From the NCBI GenBank assembly GCA_958295665.1, contig OY282560.1, positions 26,805,653 to 26,869,652 on the forward strand: a stretch of 64,000 nt of DNA, written 5' to 3'. This document shows positions 30,395 to 42,402 of the stretch, piece after piece. The notes under the pieces were generated by a model. It saw only the letters and a list, made by a program, of their open reading frames with translations. It made no database searches and had not been told where the DNA came from. Source of the DNA: Tipula vernalis. Lineage: Eukaryota > Arthropoda > Insecta > Diptera > Tipulidae. The position numbers were made by a program, and so were the translations under genes. Every line of letters starts with the position of its first letter. Position 1 is the stretch's first letter.

Positions 30395-32860
30395 ATGGCT
30401 ACATCGGAAGTGACGAAGAAGAAGAAAGTGGGAGAACTGGAAGATGAGGGCGACATAGAGGTCGCAGCGACGAAAATGAACAAAGGCGATGATGTGGCAC
30501 CACAAGACGGAGGCGAAGAAGAAATGCGCTTCCTAGTAGATGTAAAGGAGCTGCCATCGGGTGGCTCACACGGTACTAAGGACCTTGGTGCAAAAGCCAA
30601 AGTTAGGCAAAAAATAGAGCCCAGCCACATAAAAACGAGATCAACCACCAAACGTGAGTTGAATAAACCGGATATGACAAAACACCTTGATGAGACAAAG
30701 AAGAACGTGCAACATTTCGGAACACATTCTGTGACTACAAACTTTGTAGCAGAGACGAGACTCCATATTGACGATATGGACATTGGCCAGAACATCATTT
30801 CAGAATGCTTGCTGTATAATAGATCGCACCCCAACTTTTACGCTTGGGAAGATGATGAGTGCATTATTACCAGTACTGTGACCGGACCAGCTGTAGAAAG
30901 GCCGGGTAGAATTGCCGCAATGCAAACAATTTTCGAACGCTGGGTTTATGAACCTGCAGCAATATGCGAACCTATTGTGGTGGTCCCTCCGTCACTGGTT
31001 TGGAATGATCCCATAAAATTGGACGTTATGGATACCAACCTACTCAGCGATTTAGTCGTGGGAACCACACCTAAGCCACGCCCCATACAAGAGGGCTTGT
31101 CCCATCTAATGGGATGTAACAACGGCATGGCCACGGCCCTAGCACCTTCCATATTGGAAAATTTGACGCGATTTGATACGTCTTCGATTTGGGCGAAAGC
31201 CTTCATGACGTACTCCGTTCTAAGTGATTTTGCATATCGTGATGAAGAGGCCCATCGGCCGTACCGATACGTACCTCCAGCCGTGGACCCACTTACGTTG
31301 GTAAACATAACACCGGCTGACGGAGACCTAGACAACAACATCGCGCTATTTAACAACGGAGTTGCAGCGGGCTCCTTGGTGCTACAACGTAGGGACCTTT
31401 CCCACGCAGACATCTACGCACCCAGGATATTAAGCATCGGTCCACAGTGTTTAGGCAGTTTGTTAGCCAATGCCGAGGCGGAAATCGCAGCTGCACCCAA
31501 CCACGTGCTATTCGCAGTGCCGACACCACAAATCAATTGGGTCATAATTCAAGCAGGAGCGGCAGCTTTGCCTGCCAACGTGGCGATAACGGCTGCCCAG
31601 TTTCTGGCCAGCATATTGAAAATAGCGACTATGTGCGCGTCAAACGATGAAGTAGTGCGTGGCTTTATCAAAGCAAGTTCGATATCCTACGGGAGTATGT
31701 GCAATGAACATACCCGCTTTACCTCTGCTACTCTGGAGATGGGGCGCTTCTCTTGGAATCGGCCCTGGTGTCATAACCCCCTTTGGCGATTCCTAAACAG
31801 AGAACCTGCGCGTAAAAGCTCCGCGCATTTCGTAAAAGATGCCCTGGCTTTAAGATCGTTGACATTCGACGAAGTGCCTAGGGTTATGGCCTTGGTAGCC
31901 ACAATTTTGTCATTCAGCGTTAGTGCCACTTTCCACCATCTAAATATCAGTGGGTTCGCTTTAAATGCGCAAGGCGGGGCAGTTGCAGCAGGCAACGTGG
32001 CGTCGAGAGCTGTAGTCACCCAACTCCTACAACAAAACGAAAGTAGGACTCAAACTATATACGACTTAATGTGTGGGTTCCCGCCTCAGGTCTCCAATAT
32101 TATAGTAAATAGATCCTGTTTTCTGGGTAGCAGGTGGAGCGACAACATGACGTCCTTTTTGGCCGCGGATTGGGCGGCCGACATAAGTTGGCAAGGCCAA
32201 TGGCAGTGGTATATATCTTACATGACATCGCCCCTCAGCATTTCGGGCATGCTAACATCATACAGCCATCTTTGGGGGATATCGCAACCTCCTATTTCCT
32301 ACAACTTCCACTCAGAGATGCGTAGTGAGGGACCGGCTGACCAGCAGGGATGGTACACTTACCGTGGTTCGACTGAGTATGAGAAGGCACTCACCAGCGG
32401 CAAGCCCTATGTTTACGTGCCATATGGGGCGCTAGCCCTGAATGCGGCATTGCAAGACTTGCAATTAGCTGGAGTTTGGGCGATGGGATACCAAACTTGG
32501 ACCGTGCTGGGTGGGCACACAGAGAGGGGCGACAACATCGTAGATGCCGCGCGTATTCCTGAATATCTAGCTGGAATACGCATGATCGATTTCGGCACCA
32601 TAGTGTCCTATGATTGGGAGACTAGGTCACTCTTGGCTCCTTTTGTTTTAGCTGGGGCACTCGCTGGAAATTGGAATACTTTGAGGCGGCGGGACACAAT
32701 AACGTCGGAGAACGCGGGCATAGTCCCAGAAGGGGCAGTTCCTGCTGTTGAAACGGACATGGCCAATTTCAACCTCGGTGATTTGATTAGTGGGTCATTC
32801 ACCGGAATGTTTGATGAAGACCTCTCTGCTGCTGAGAAATCAGTTGGCAAGGAGGAAAAC

Positions 32861-32863
<3 letters not shown>
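30395..32863 (+). CDS. Endogenous toti-like dsRNA-virus capsid protein, intact ORF
   Basis: An 822-codon ORF with no interruption, much richer in GC than its surroundings. The N-terminal 90 residues are charged and low-complexity (VTKKKKVGELEDEGD). The rest is Ala/Gly/Trp-rich and globular, of a length and style like capsid proteins of insect toti-like viruses (Ghabrivirales). No motif is diagnostic, so the family rests on overall character plus gene order: a downstream ORF in the -1 frame beginning at a slippery-looking heptamer directly before the stop. In the virus it would form the particle shell. Retention of 822 open codons suggests recent capture or selection. Alternative: another dsRNA-virus lineage. 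Confidence 0.6.
32854..32863 (+). promoter_or_regulatory. Candidate -1 ribosomal frameshift site
   Basis: GGAAAAC in the capsid frame (G-GAA-AAC) is immediately followed by the capsid stop TAA. The -1 frame is open from 32836 through the region downstream. Toti-like viruses commonly make the capsid-polymerase fusion by -1 shifting at the capsid end. GGAAAAC is not a classic strong heptamer; a downstream pseudoknot was not tested. Confidence 0.4.
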
Positions 32864-33695
<832 letters not shown>

Positions 33696-35358
33696 GCAAA
33701 AATTGTATAATGTATTCCGCAAAAATTAAAAATTGGGCTAACCACTTAATAATATAACTAAATTTTTTTTTGTATATTTATTGTTAATTATTGATGTTTC
33801 ATTTAGTAAAAAAAAAATTAAAAATCTTTATAATTCATTAAAATAAAATTAAAAAACAAATGGACAAAATTATTTGTGTCTCATATTTTTGGGACAAAAT
33901 TATTTGTACCTACCTTTGAAAAATTCCTAGTAACGGGAACATTGATTTTGTTTAATTTTTTTTTTTTTTTAAATGTTACACGTGTTCATTTAGTCATAAT
34001 TTTCGCCTCAACAAGACCAGTTTGTTTTAAAGAATGGGAAAAATTAAGGAGTTATCATTAGAAGTTCGAGTCTCGATTGTTGCCGGCTACGAGGCTGGTG
34101 TTTCAGTTAAAAATCTAGCCCAAAAGTACAACTGTCACAAAAATTCGGTGATGTACCAAATTCAGAAATCTAAAATCCAAAACTGCCTAAAAAATGTTAA
34201 AGGAAGAGGCCGTAAAAGAAAGACAACGCCTAAAGAAGACAGAAGGATCACTACGCTTGTGCAAAGAAACCCTCTGAATTCAGTAAAATCTGTTCAGTGT
34301 GACATAAATAGTGAAAGACATAATAAAATTAGCGTAAAAACTGTTCGCAGACGGCTTCGTGAAGCAAATGTTAAAGCTTATGTTGTGCAAAAGAAGCCAT
34401 TTATAAGTGAGAAAAATAGAAAAAAACGGCTAAACTTTGCTCGGACCTATTTAGCGAAACCTGTCAAGTTCTGGCGCAATATATTATGGACCGATGAATC
34501 GTGCTTCTCTTTAGATGGAAGCTACGGTAAGAAATATTTTTATTCGACACCTCAACAAAGGAAGTTTCGTAACATCACAATGCCTACTCGGCACAGCGGA
34601 GGAGGCAAAGTAATGGTTTGGGGGTGTTTTTGTTATAATGGTGTAGGAGATCTCACAGTGCTACCGGGAAAAGTTACCTCTAGCGTATACTTAGAGGTCC
34701 TTAATGAATATGCAAAGGTTTCCGGGTGTAAACTGATAGGATCAGATTTCGTATTGCAACAAGATAATGCTCCAATACACAAAAGCAAACTAATAACTAA
34801 ATTCCTTAAAGATTTGGGCCAAGAAACTATAGACTGGCCACCACAAAGCCCAGATCTTAATCCCATAGAGAATCTATGGCATTATATTAAACAAAAAATA
34901 ATAACAACTATTGGAAGAACGCCCAAGGAAACGTTTGACGAAATAAAACGGATATGGGATCAAATACCTAAACAAATCCTGGAAAATCTGGTCCAATCCA
35001 TGCCGCATCGCCTTCAAGAAGTGGTTAACAATAATGGTGGCAGTACGTCCTATTGAGTTTACGGGGCAAAGGGAATAAATTAGAATTAATTTAGTAATTT
35101 TTAGTCAACTTTGTGATGAGGTACAAATAATTTTGTCCCAAAAATATGAGACACAAATAATTTTGTCCATTTGTTTTTTAATTTTATTTTAATGAATTAT
35201 AAAGATTTTTAATTTTTTTTTTATTAAATGAAACATCAATAATTAACAATATACAAAAAAAAATTTAGTTATATCATTAAGTGGTTAGCCCAAGTTTTAA
35301 TTTTTGCGGAATACATTATACAATTTTTGCGTGACACAAATAATTTTGACAACGACTG
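33696..35358 (+). mobile_element. Tc1-like transposon with long TIRs, left end truncated
   Basis: Long inverted arms of about 220 bp (left about 33696-33914, right about 35120-35330) contain ACAAAATTATTTGT repeats. The right arm extends 28 bp further to a CGACTG terminus at 35358, followed by TA. The left arm lacks those 28 bp, so one end is missing. The transposase inside is intact. Confidence 0.8.
34034..35056 (+). CDS. Tc1-like DD34E transposase, intact
   Basis: 340 codons without disruption. N-terminal paired-like HTHs (MGKIKELSLEVRVSIVAGYE, KNLAQKYNCHKNSVMYQI), an AT-hook-like linker (KGRGRKRKTT), then the catalytic core: ILWTDESCF (Asp), VLQQDNAPIH (Asp) and PDLNPIENLW (Glu) with 34 residues between the last two. 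C-terminus NNNGGSTSY is characteristic of Tc1 proteins. It excises and inserts the element at TA. The protein may be active, but the copy around it has lost one end. Confidence 0.92.
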   Translation: MGKIKELSLEVRVSIVAGYEAGVSVKNLAQKYNCHKNSVMYQIQKSKIQNCLKNVKGRGRKRKTTPKEDRRITTLVQRNPLNSVKSVQCDINSERHNKISVKTVRRRLREANVKAYVVQKKPFISEKNRKKRLNFARTYLAKPVKFWRNILWTDESCFSLDGSYGKKYFYSTPQQRKFRNITMPTRHSGGGKVMVWGCFCYNGVGDLTVLPGKVTSSVYLEVLNEYAKVSGCKLIGSDFVLQQDNAPIHKSKLITKFLKDLGQETIDWPPQSPDLNPIENLWHYIKQKIITTIGRTPKETFDEIKRIWDQIPKQILENLVQSMPHRLQEVVNNNGGSTSY

Positions 35359-35360
35359 TA

Positions 35361-35798
35361 CGTAGAAACAACGTGATTGACGATTGTAAAAGTAGGCTAA
35401 GCGCCTCTCGCGGAATAAAAGATTATTAAAAAGAGTCAACCATTTGAAGTTTGTGTTGTTGTTGTATTCGTAGTGTCTGTGTGTTATGTGAAACGTAAAC
35501 AAAATATCAATCTATTATTTTTATGAAATTAGGTAATTATTATTTTCTACTGATTAAAAATTAGTGTTATTATTATGGCTATATTTTTAATAAAACAAAA
35601 ATAGTTTCACATTAATAAAATTGATGTAGTTTTATTAATTTTTATGTAAATATAACCTAATTTTTTTCTACATACAATTTTATTTCTGTGATTCATTTTT
35701 TTCATTTACATTTAGTTTATTGTATTATTAATTTTTTTAGGTCTGTGATATAATGTGCCATTGAAATAATTAATAAATAAATAAATTATTGCTTAAAC
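35361..35798. other. AT-rich spacer
   Basis: No coding content or TE signature recognised between the Tc1-like element and the 5-prime LTR. Confidence 0.45.
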
Positions 35799-35803
35799 AT
35801 ATG

Positions 35804-35962
35804 TGTAATGTATTGAGCCACTGTACATTGTAACATTAATGTACTTTTCAACACATATACTTACATATTGTAACGACTGTTATGTATTGCATTTTGGTTG
35901 TAATTTTAGAAAATAAATTCAATTGTATTTACGGTGTTGATCAATTACTACCAAACATAATA
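35804..35962 (+). repeat. 5-prime LTR
   Basis: Begins TGTAATGTATTGAGCC and ends ACCAAACATAATA; contains an AATAAA signal. One mismatch to the 3-prime LTR. Confidence 0.92.
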
Positions 35963-36227
35963 TTGGCGACGAGAGTCAAGTAATAAAATAATAAATAAAA
36001 ATTAAAATTCGAGATTTTTTTTTATTATACCGCGTGCAAAATAAAAGTGGTGTGACTATTTTGTTTGTTGAAATTATTTGTTACAATAACACAAATACCG
36101 CATTCAAAATAAAAGTGGTGTGATAATATTTTGCTTTTTATTAACTTTTGTTAATTATAATAAAATACCGCGTGTATTTTATAAAATTTAAATTAAAAAA
36201 AAAAATTGTGTACGTGTACGAGTTGCA
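35963..36227 (+). other. PBS and leader with ATACCGCGTG repeats
   Basis: TTGGCGACGAG is the PBS. The leader has three ATACCGC starts at 36027, 36095 and 36165, the first two continuing as CAAAATAAAAGTGGTGTGA, with about 69-bp spacing. Confidence 0.7.
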
Positions 36228-37406
36228 ATGGCATCAATCGGAACGATGGAACCATTTGAAGTGCGGAAAGGATCCAGCTGGCAAGGTTATTGCCGACGTT
36301 TCGAACTATTTTTCGAGGCGAATGAGATTGTGGACGCTACAAAAAAGCGAGCGATTTTCCTGACGCTATGTGGAGGAAATACATATGAGCTTTTGGAATC
36401 CCTCATAGCTCCCCAAAAGGTTAGTGAAGTGGTGTATAAAGACATTATTAAACGTCTCACTGACCATTTTTCTCCCACACCATCGGAAATTGCGGCCTCG
36501 TTTAAATTCTTTAAACGAGAGCAAATGCCTGAGGAGAAGGTCGCAGAATATATCGCTGAGCTCCGACGATTAGCCAAGGAATGCAATTTTCCAACCGGAA
36601 GCCTTGAACGCATGCTCCGTGATCGAATAGTGTGCGGTATCCACAATTCAGCCTTGCAACAACAATTTTTAGCTGAAAAGACTTTGACCTTGGAGAAAGT
36701 TTGTGATAATGCCGTTGCCGCCGAGGCTGCCATTCAGGATCACAAAGCGATCACCGACGCCCATCAACAGTCCGGCCAAGTAAAGATTGTTCAGCAATCA
36801 CACCAACCATCCAACTTCAATCGTGCCCAGCCCACGAAAGTCAGCCGCGAACAACACCGTCATCCGCGTGCATCAGTTCAATGCGAAAGCTGCGGAGAGA
36901 ATCATTTACGTTCAACCTGCAAATATCGAAGCAGTGCTTGTAATTTCTGTGGACTCATTGGTCATCTACAGCGGGTCTGCCGATCTGATCCGGCTAACCG
37001 TGCCGGAAAACCAACAAAGTCTAAGAAAAGATATTACAAACGAAGTACAAACTCTGTCAAGCAGGTATCCTTGTCCAGCGAAGTGAAAACGGACACAACA
37101 GTCGTTATCAACAAGGTGCCTTGCCATTTCGAAGTCGACTCGGGCTCTCGATATACCATTATTTCGGAGTTAGCCCTTAGTTTAATCTGGAAATCACCGC
37201 CGATTCTTCAGCCATCTGGGCTTAAATTGAGAGATTTTCAACAGAATCCGATCCAGATTCTCGGTCGCACTGAGGTCGACGTCGAATACAATGGCCGATT
37301 CATCTACAATATGCCATTGTTTGTCACTACGGGAAACAAAACCAACATCTTGGACCTGCAGCGTAGTTTCGGGCCCAGACTTCAGACTTTGGGGACAGTG
37401 ATCTAG
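36228..37406 (+). pseudogene. gag: Mag-like gag-protease, truncated
   Basis: 392 codons. Capsid-like helical region at residues about 5-170 (EPFEVRKGSSWQGYCRRFEL, FFKREQMPEEKVAEYIAELR). Two zinc knuckles, CESCGENHLRSTC and CNFCGLIGHLQRVC, at about 220-250. A retropepsin with CHFEVDSGSRYTIISE at about 305 has DSG as its active site. The frame leaves genuine Gag-Pol sequence at about 37355, where it enters the 33-bp inverted repeat that starts the inverted integrase segment. RT is deleted. Confidence 0.85.
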
Positions 37407-38520
37407 TGTTCCTCGTATCGTTGGTTCTTTGTTTCGACACAGGAATTGCATCAGGATGTAACCGATCGAAATAAGTTCCGATTCGACGGTTGAAGAGAAG
37501 CTCAGCCGGACTTTTCCCTGTGCTAACGGATGGCGTTGCATGGTGGTGATGCAAGAATATTGCCAAACGATGACGAATGTCCCCGGTCGCTTCTTTCTTC
37601 AAGTAGTCCTTGGTTGAGCGTACCATTCGTTCTGCTTGTCCATTCGACGAGGGGTGGAATGGAGCGACAAACGTATGGTGAATGCCATTTCCCTTGCAGA
37701 ATTTTTCGAAGTCGGTTGATGTAAACGCGGTGCCATTATCGCTTACGATTACTTCTGGAATACCGTGCGTTGCAAAGATGGCACGGAGCGATTGAATAGC
37801 ACACGCTGATGACGTAGACGATACATGTTGCACTTCCAGCCATTTGGAGTAAGAGTCTACCAAGATGAAAAATACTTTCGACTGGAATGGTCCAGCGAAA
37901 TCTACATGGACCCTTGACCATGGCCTTTTCGCTTCCTCCCAAAAATGTATAGGCGCTTTGGAGTTCTCGGGCTGAGATTCTTGACATGGCGTACAGGAGC
38001 TTACGACCTTTTCGATATCATTGTCGATGTTTGGCCACCACACGTAACTTCTCGCCATGGATTTCATGCGCACTACACCCGGGTGGGCTGTATGCAGCGC
38101 ATTGAGGATAGTTCGACGATAACACGCTGGGATAATTGTACGCTGGCCCCACATAAGGCACTCCTTGATGCAACTAAGTTCATTTCGTCTAATCCAAAAC
38201 GCTTTAAAATGATCCGCTACCTTCTCGGGCCATCCTCTCATACACCACGAGAGAATACGTGAAAGAATGGGGTCTTTCTTCGTCGATTTTGCTATGTCCT
38301 CTGCCAGAACAACTGGGTGCTCGAGCGATTCAATTAACATCACTTCCTCTAATTCAGTGATGATTTGTGCCGGATTGGGTAGACGACTAAGACCGTCAGC
38401 ATTACTGTTCTCCTTTCCTGGTCGGTGGATAAGTGAGTAATTGTAAGCGTTGAGGAAAACGCTCCATCGCATCATCGACGAGGGGTCTGAAGTCTGGGCC
38501 CGAAACTACGCTGCAGGTCC
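37356..38520. repeat. 33-bp inverted repeat bordering an inverted pol segment
   Basis: The sequence GCAGCGTAGTTTCGGGCCCA and following CTTCAGAC (about 37357-37388) recurs in reverse complement at about 38488-38520. Both code for SEVWARNYAAG, once per strand. Confidence 0.9.
37385..38475 (-). pseudogene. Inverted RNase H end and integrase segment of the Mag-like element
   Basis: Minus-strand frame of about 360 codons: the RNase H tail (IHRPGKENSNADGLSRLP), the integrase zinc domain (H...H, then CTPCQE) and the catalytic core with VHVDFAGPF (Asp), VIVSDNGTAF (Asp) and HPSSNGQAERMVRS (Glu). All three catalytic residues are present. The segment lies in the opposite orientation to gag and the LTRs and ends in the SEVWARNYAAG repeat. 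Its natural continuation is found on plus at 38488. Confidence 0.88.
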
Positions 38521-38893
38521 AAGATGGATTCCGGCAACTGTCACAAAGACAACTGGACCAGTCTCATACCAGGTTGAAACCGGAAATGGAAATATCATCC
38601 GCCGTCACATCGATCAGCTGCGATTACGTGACAATACCTCCGATATCATTAATTCACCATCAAATATACCATCAACGTCGAGTGATGTCACACCATCATT
38701 AACACCAACAGAAACCACAGCTGACTCAACCGAAGTGCAAGATCAACATACGGAGCAATCAAAATCTCCTGTATCAAAAGGCCGAAAAACAAAATCGACC
38801 AGAGCTCAAATCAACCCTGATGATATCCGTCGATCTGAAAGAGTTCGCATTCAATCATCTGGTAATGTTCCATCCACAGGTGGAGGAATGTAA
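38488..38893 (+). pseudogene. Integrase C-terminal tail of the Mag-like element
   Basis: Plus-strand frame from SEVWARNYAAG through TKTTGPVSYQVETGNG and RRHIDQLRLRD, the chromo-like/GPY-type end of Ty3/gypsy integrase, to a basic Ser/Thr-rich tail. Stop within the start of the 3-prime LTR. Confidence 0.8.
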
Positions 38894-39047
38894 TGTATTG
38901 AGCCACTGTACATTGTAACATTAATGTACTTTTCAACACATATACTTACATATTGTAACGACTGTTATGTATTGCATTTTGGTTGTAATTTTAGAAAATA
39001 AATTCAATTGTATTTACGGTATTGATCAATTACTACCAAACATAATA
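38889..39047 (+). repeat. 3-prime LTR
   Basis: 159 bp, 158 identical to the 5-prime LTR; followed by the target duplicate ATATG. Confidence 0.92.
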
Positions 39048-39122
39048 ATATGTAAATAATATTCAAAGCTATGTAAATAATGTAAATATCTTAAGCTATG
39101 TAAATAATATTCAACAACCAAA

Positions 39123-40200
39123 ATGATGGAAAACGCCAGTTATGAGGATCATCATGACGGTGATAAAAAAATAACAATTTCATTTTTGAATATTGTAAAA
39201 TATTTTGGAGGATGCAAACGATCAATTCGTTGTGGAGAGCAAATTGTTGATGCTGGCTGGGTGCATAAAATTGGAATTCCTTCCCCTCCGTCACGCGATC
39301 ATATCATTGGATTTGTTGTGCGTGCCACATCAATGCTGACAATTCCACATGAGGTAAAGCTCAATAATATTAGGAAAGTTTGCTCTTCTTGGGTATGCAT
39401 ATGTTGCAATTAGACATGCACATTGCAGCATGTCTAATTCACATATATAGGTATGCAATATTTTTACATTAAAGTTTTTAATTATTTTGTTGATGTTTTT
39501 GTTTATATTAATTAATATATCATTTATTGTAACCAGAAATCCAATTCTCCCTAGAATTAGTTGCACTGATACAAAAAAAACTGGGGCAAAAGCGGAAAAA
39601 CTTTTGTTAAAAAATTCAGTGCAGTTTGCGTCAGTGAGATGTGCCATACTCGGAGAAAAGTTTGTTTGAGAAACGAATTTGTTTCGAAAAAAAAACAGAG
39701 AGAATACATGTTAAAACTTCTTGAAGGTAAAAAATATATATTTGAATTTATTATTAGTACTACATAATTAATTATCTTTTAAGTTTCACCAGACTCTGAG
39801 CTCTATAAGCTAATTCGAGGAAATAGAACAACCTGGAACACGACACGACACCAACAATATAGCAACAATATCGCAAGCAAGGAGTTTTTTAAATTAATAA
39901 TAGACCACGATGGACTTTTAAAATTATTAGCATATTATGTCATCTTTTTTTACACCCGAAATAAATAAAAATTTCGAAAAAATATCAAAAACAGCAGATG
40001 AATCTGTAAGGATTTGCAGTGTAACCGTATCACAGACCAGTGCGTACTGTCTAACAGAGCGAAAATTACGGATAACTGGCAGCATTTCTTATGCCTTATA
40101 CACTTATTCATCGAATAAAAATTCTAACTGGGATAAAAAATTACACTCAATTTATTATGGATCCTTCAAAGGAAATGAAGCAACGCAGTAAGGCGCACTC
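39123..40200 (+). pseudogene. Decayed SWIM-finger/YqaJ-type exonuclease gene
   Basis: Exon-like pieces in order: 39123-39413 (CGEQIVDAGWVHKIGI and TSMLTIPHEV, then C-C residues, the SWIM-like region); about 39550-39725 (SCTDTKKTWGK over a frame change); about 39785-39925 (SPDSELYKLIRGN); and 39937-40190 (ADESVRICSVTVSQTSAYCL, RKLRITGS...YALYTYSSNK, FKGNEAT), the latter matching the start of a YqaJ-type recombinase nuclease. Such SWIM-YqaJ proteins are common, TE-like multicopy genes in insects. Several stops and missing nuclease residues mean it is dead. Confidence 0.5.
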
Positions 40201-42402
40201 TACAGCCAATGATAATAAACCAAATTCAGTTCAGTGGAAAAAGAAAACGTCATTTTGGACAAGACATGAAGGCATATTTGGAAAGTGGTTCTTCACAGAG
40301 TGCACACGCAACAGATCTAAATGGAATAATATATATGTTTCAGACTAAGCGGATAGAATTAGTAAAAGAGATAGCAACTGCAAAAGCAGAGGAAGCAGGG
40401 ACTACTTCTTGGATGAAACTCGAAGATGGAAAATGGGTGGCAGATCCTCAACTAGTAATTAGAGAAACAGGACAATATTTCTATGCTTGATTCTTTTAAA
40501 AGCAATTTTGTTGTATTTTTTAATGTTTTATCTTTTTTGAATCTTTAATTTTTATTTGTGAGTCTTAATAATTTTAACAAAAAAAAAAAAAAAAAAGTAT
40601 GCGGAACGTCTAGCAAAACTGGAAATTGCGAAATATTGTATTTGCAGGATCGCGCTTTACATAAAAAGGGATTTTGAATAAATTTGTGTTAGCCGTCCTC
40701 AACGTATTACACTGCGGCACACCACAATGTTCCGGTCTATATCGCGTTGGGTTATGTGGTATATCCATTGAATCGCCTAAAAGAGTTAAAAAATACTTAT
40801 GTACATACATATATTATTTGTATTTCTATGGAACACTAAATATTATTGTAGTAAATTTTAAGAAAATTGAACCTTACCCTATTCGGTGTAATACTTCCTA
40901 TGTAGTTTAGTGAAACAAATAGATATATTTTAGATCTTAATTTATCTCACCTCTTTTTTTTTAAATAAAAACAATTTTAAAAGTTAAATTATAAATTTAC
41001 ATATACACTCTTCACCACTTACATAAAAAATTGAAAGAAGGAATTGAGGTTAAGTTTCAGCAACGAAATACAATTTTAAACGTCAAATGGTTGACTAGTT
41101 TTAGTTTACAAAATTTCCGCTACTTCAATCGTCAATCAACCATATAATAAATGTAAAAACAACAAGATCATCAATACGTAGAACATCATCAATACGTAAA
41201 ACGCAATCGGATCACCCACATAAAAATTACAATTTACAATTAAGACATAACAAATAATAATACACAACGCCAAGTGCGTTGATTCATGTATTATGCAAAC
41301 TCGGCATAAAATATTATATCAAAAACATAATAAATAATAAGACACAACGCCAAGCGCGTTGATTCTCAATTTAACCTTAGTAGTATAATCATCATACTTG
41401 TAACAAAAAAGAAAATAAATAAAAAAGTTTCACTCGAGGAAAAACCCCTCGACTTTATAAAAAATTTATAATTATTTAATGTCACCCGACATAACTGTAC
41501 TCTTCGTATCCAGTTGACTGGTGAGTTTATTTTTTTATATTAAATTTCGCGGAACTAAATATTCTTCGCTGTTTTCAAGTGAAAATTAATCAAAATTAAA
41601 GTAGAGTTTAGTAAATTTTTTTTTTATTTGTAATGAAGTTTGAAAATTAAATTCAGTTAAGTTATTAAAAATGGAGTGAGTTTGTTTTTTAATTGATGAT
41701 GAGTTCTCCCTTTTGTATTTGCCAGGGATATTATTATTATTTTTTTCTTCTTATTGCACGTATGGTTTGTACGAGCGATGAGTCTATGTGTTGAAGCCCT
41801 CCCAGCCGTTGAGTCTACCCGATAAAAGCACGCATTCAGAAAGACGGTTCGTTACAATTTGTTCAGATTAATTTAAACTATTTTACAGAGCTACTTAAGC
41901 AGAATAAAATAATAAACAATTATTTAATTTTGATTTTAGTGGTATTCCTGGAATTAGTTAATTAATTTCTTTAATTTCTGGAGTCAATAGCTAAAGAATT
42001 GGAAATTAAATTTCATACGGTTTCAGATTTTTAGTTTTTGATTTTAGAATTTTAGTTTAAACAAAAAAAAAAAAGTATTTATGTTTAAAATTCATAATTT
42101 AGAATTAAAATTTTTAATGCATCTTGAATTTCAGGTTATTTAGTTAGTGTTTAATTTGTTTTCGTTTAATTTAGATGCTGATTTTATTTAAGGGTGTTAA
42201 GGGCTGATTTTAAATAAAGAATTAATGGTGAAGTAAATTAGGTTTTCGGTTTATCTGAATTTAATGGACTTAAATTAATTTTTATTAAAATTAAATTGAA
42301 TTCAATTTAGTAAAATTCATGATCAAACAACTGTGGAGGTCGCGGCTAGTAAAATAATAAAAATTCAACCATTTTGCCCAGAAACCGCCCAAAACTGGTT
42401 TT
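40201..42402. other. AT-rich intergenic sequence
   Basis: Short frames only. 40345-40489 encodes KAEEAGTTSWMKLEDGKWV, perhaps a transposon-gene scrap. A hairpin repeat at 41265/41345 is listed separately. About 41770-41870 has moderate GC (CTCCCAGCCGTTGAGTCTAC) of unknown origin. No gene is supported. Confidence 0.45.
41265..41361. repeat. Duplicated CAACGC-GCGTTG hairpin
   Basis: CAACGC-CAAGT-GCGTTG at 41265-41281 and CAACGC-CAAGC-GCGTTG at 41345-41361, in a roughly 80-bp tandem repeat (AATAATA-ACACAACGCCAAG). Confidence 0.75.

Larger units (their letters stand above)
35804..39047 (+). mobile_element. Mag-like Ty3/gypsy element, young, internally rearranged
   Basis: 5-prime LTR 35804-35962 and 3-prime LTR 38889-39047 are both 159 bp and differ at one site (G/A in TTTACGGTGTTG). 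Target duplication ATATG at 35799-35803 and 39048-39052. The PBS (TTGGCGACGAG) begins directly after the LTR, as in Mag-lineage elements. The 2.9-kb interior has gag and protease, lacks reverse transcriptase, and carries an RNase H/integrase segment in inverted orientation. Recent insertion of a defective copy. Confidence 0.9.

Noticed and set aside
41215..41370. CRISPR-like repeat pair
   Set aside because: Only two units, no regular spacers, eukaryotic context.
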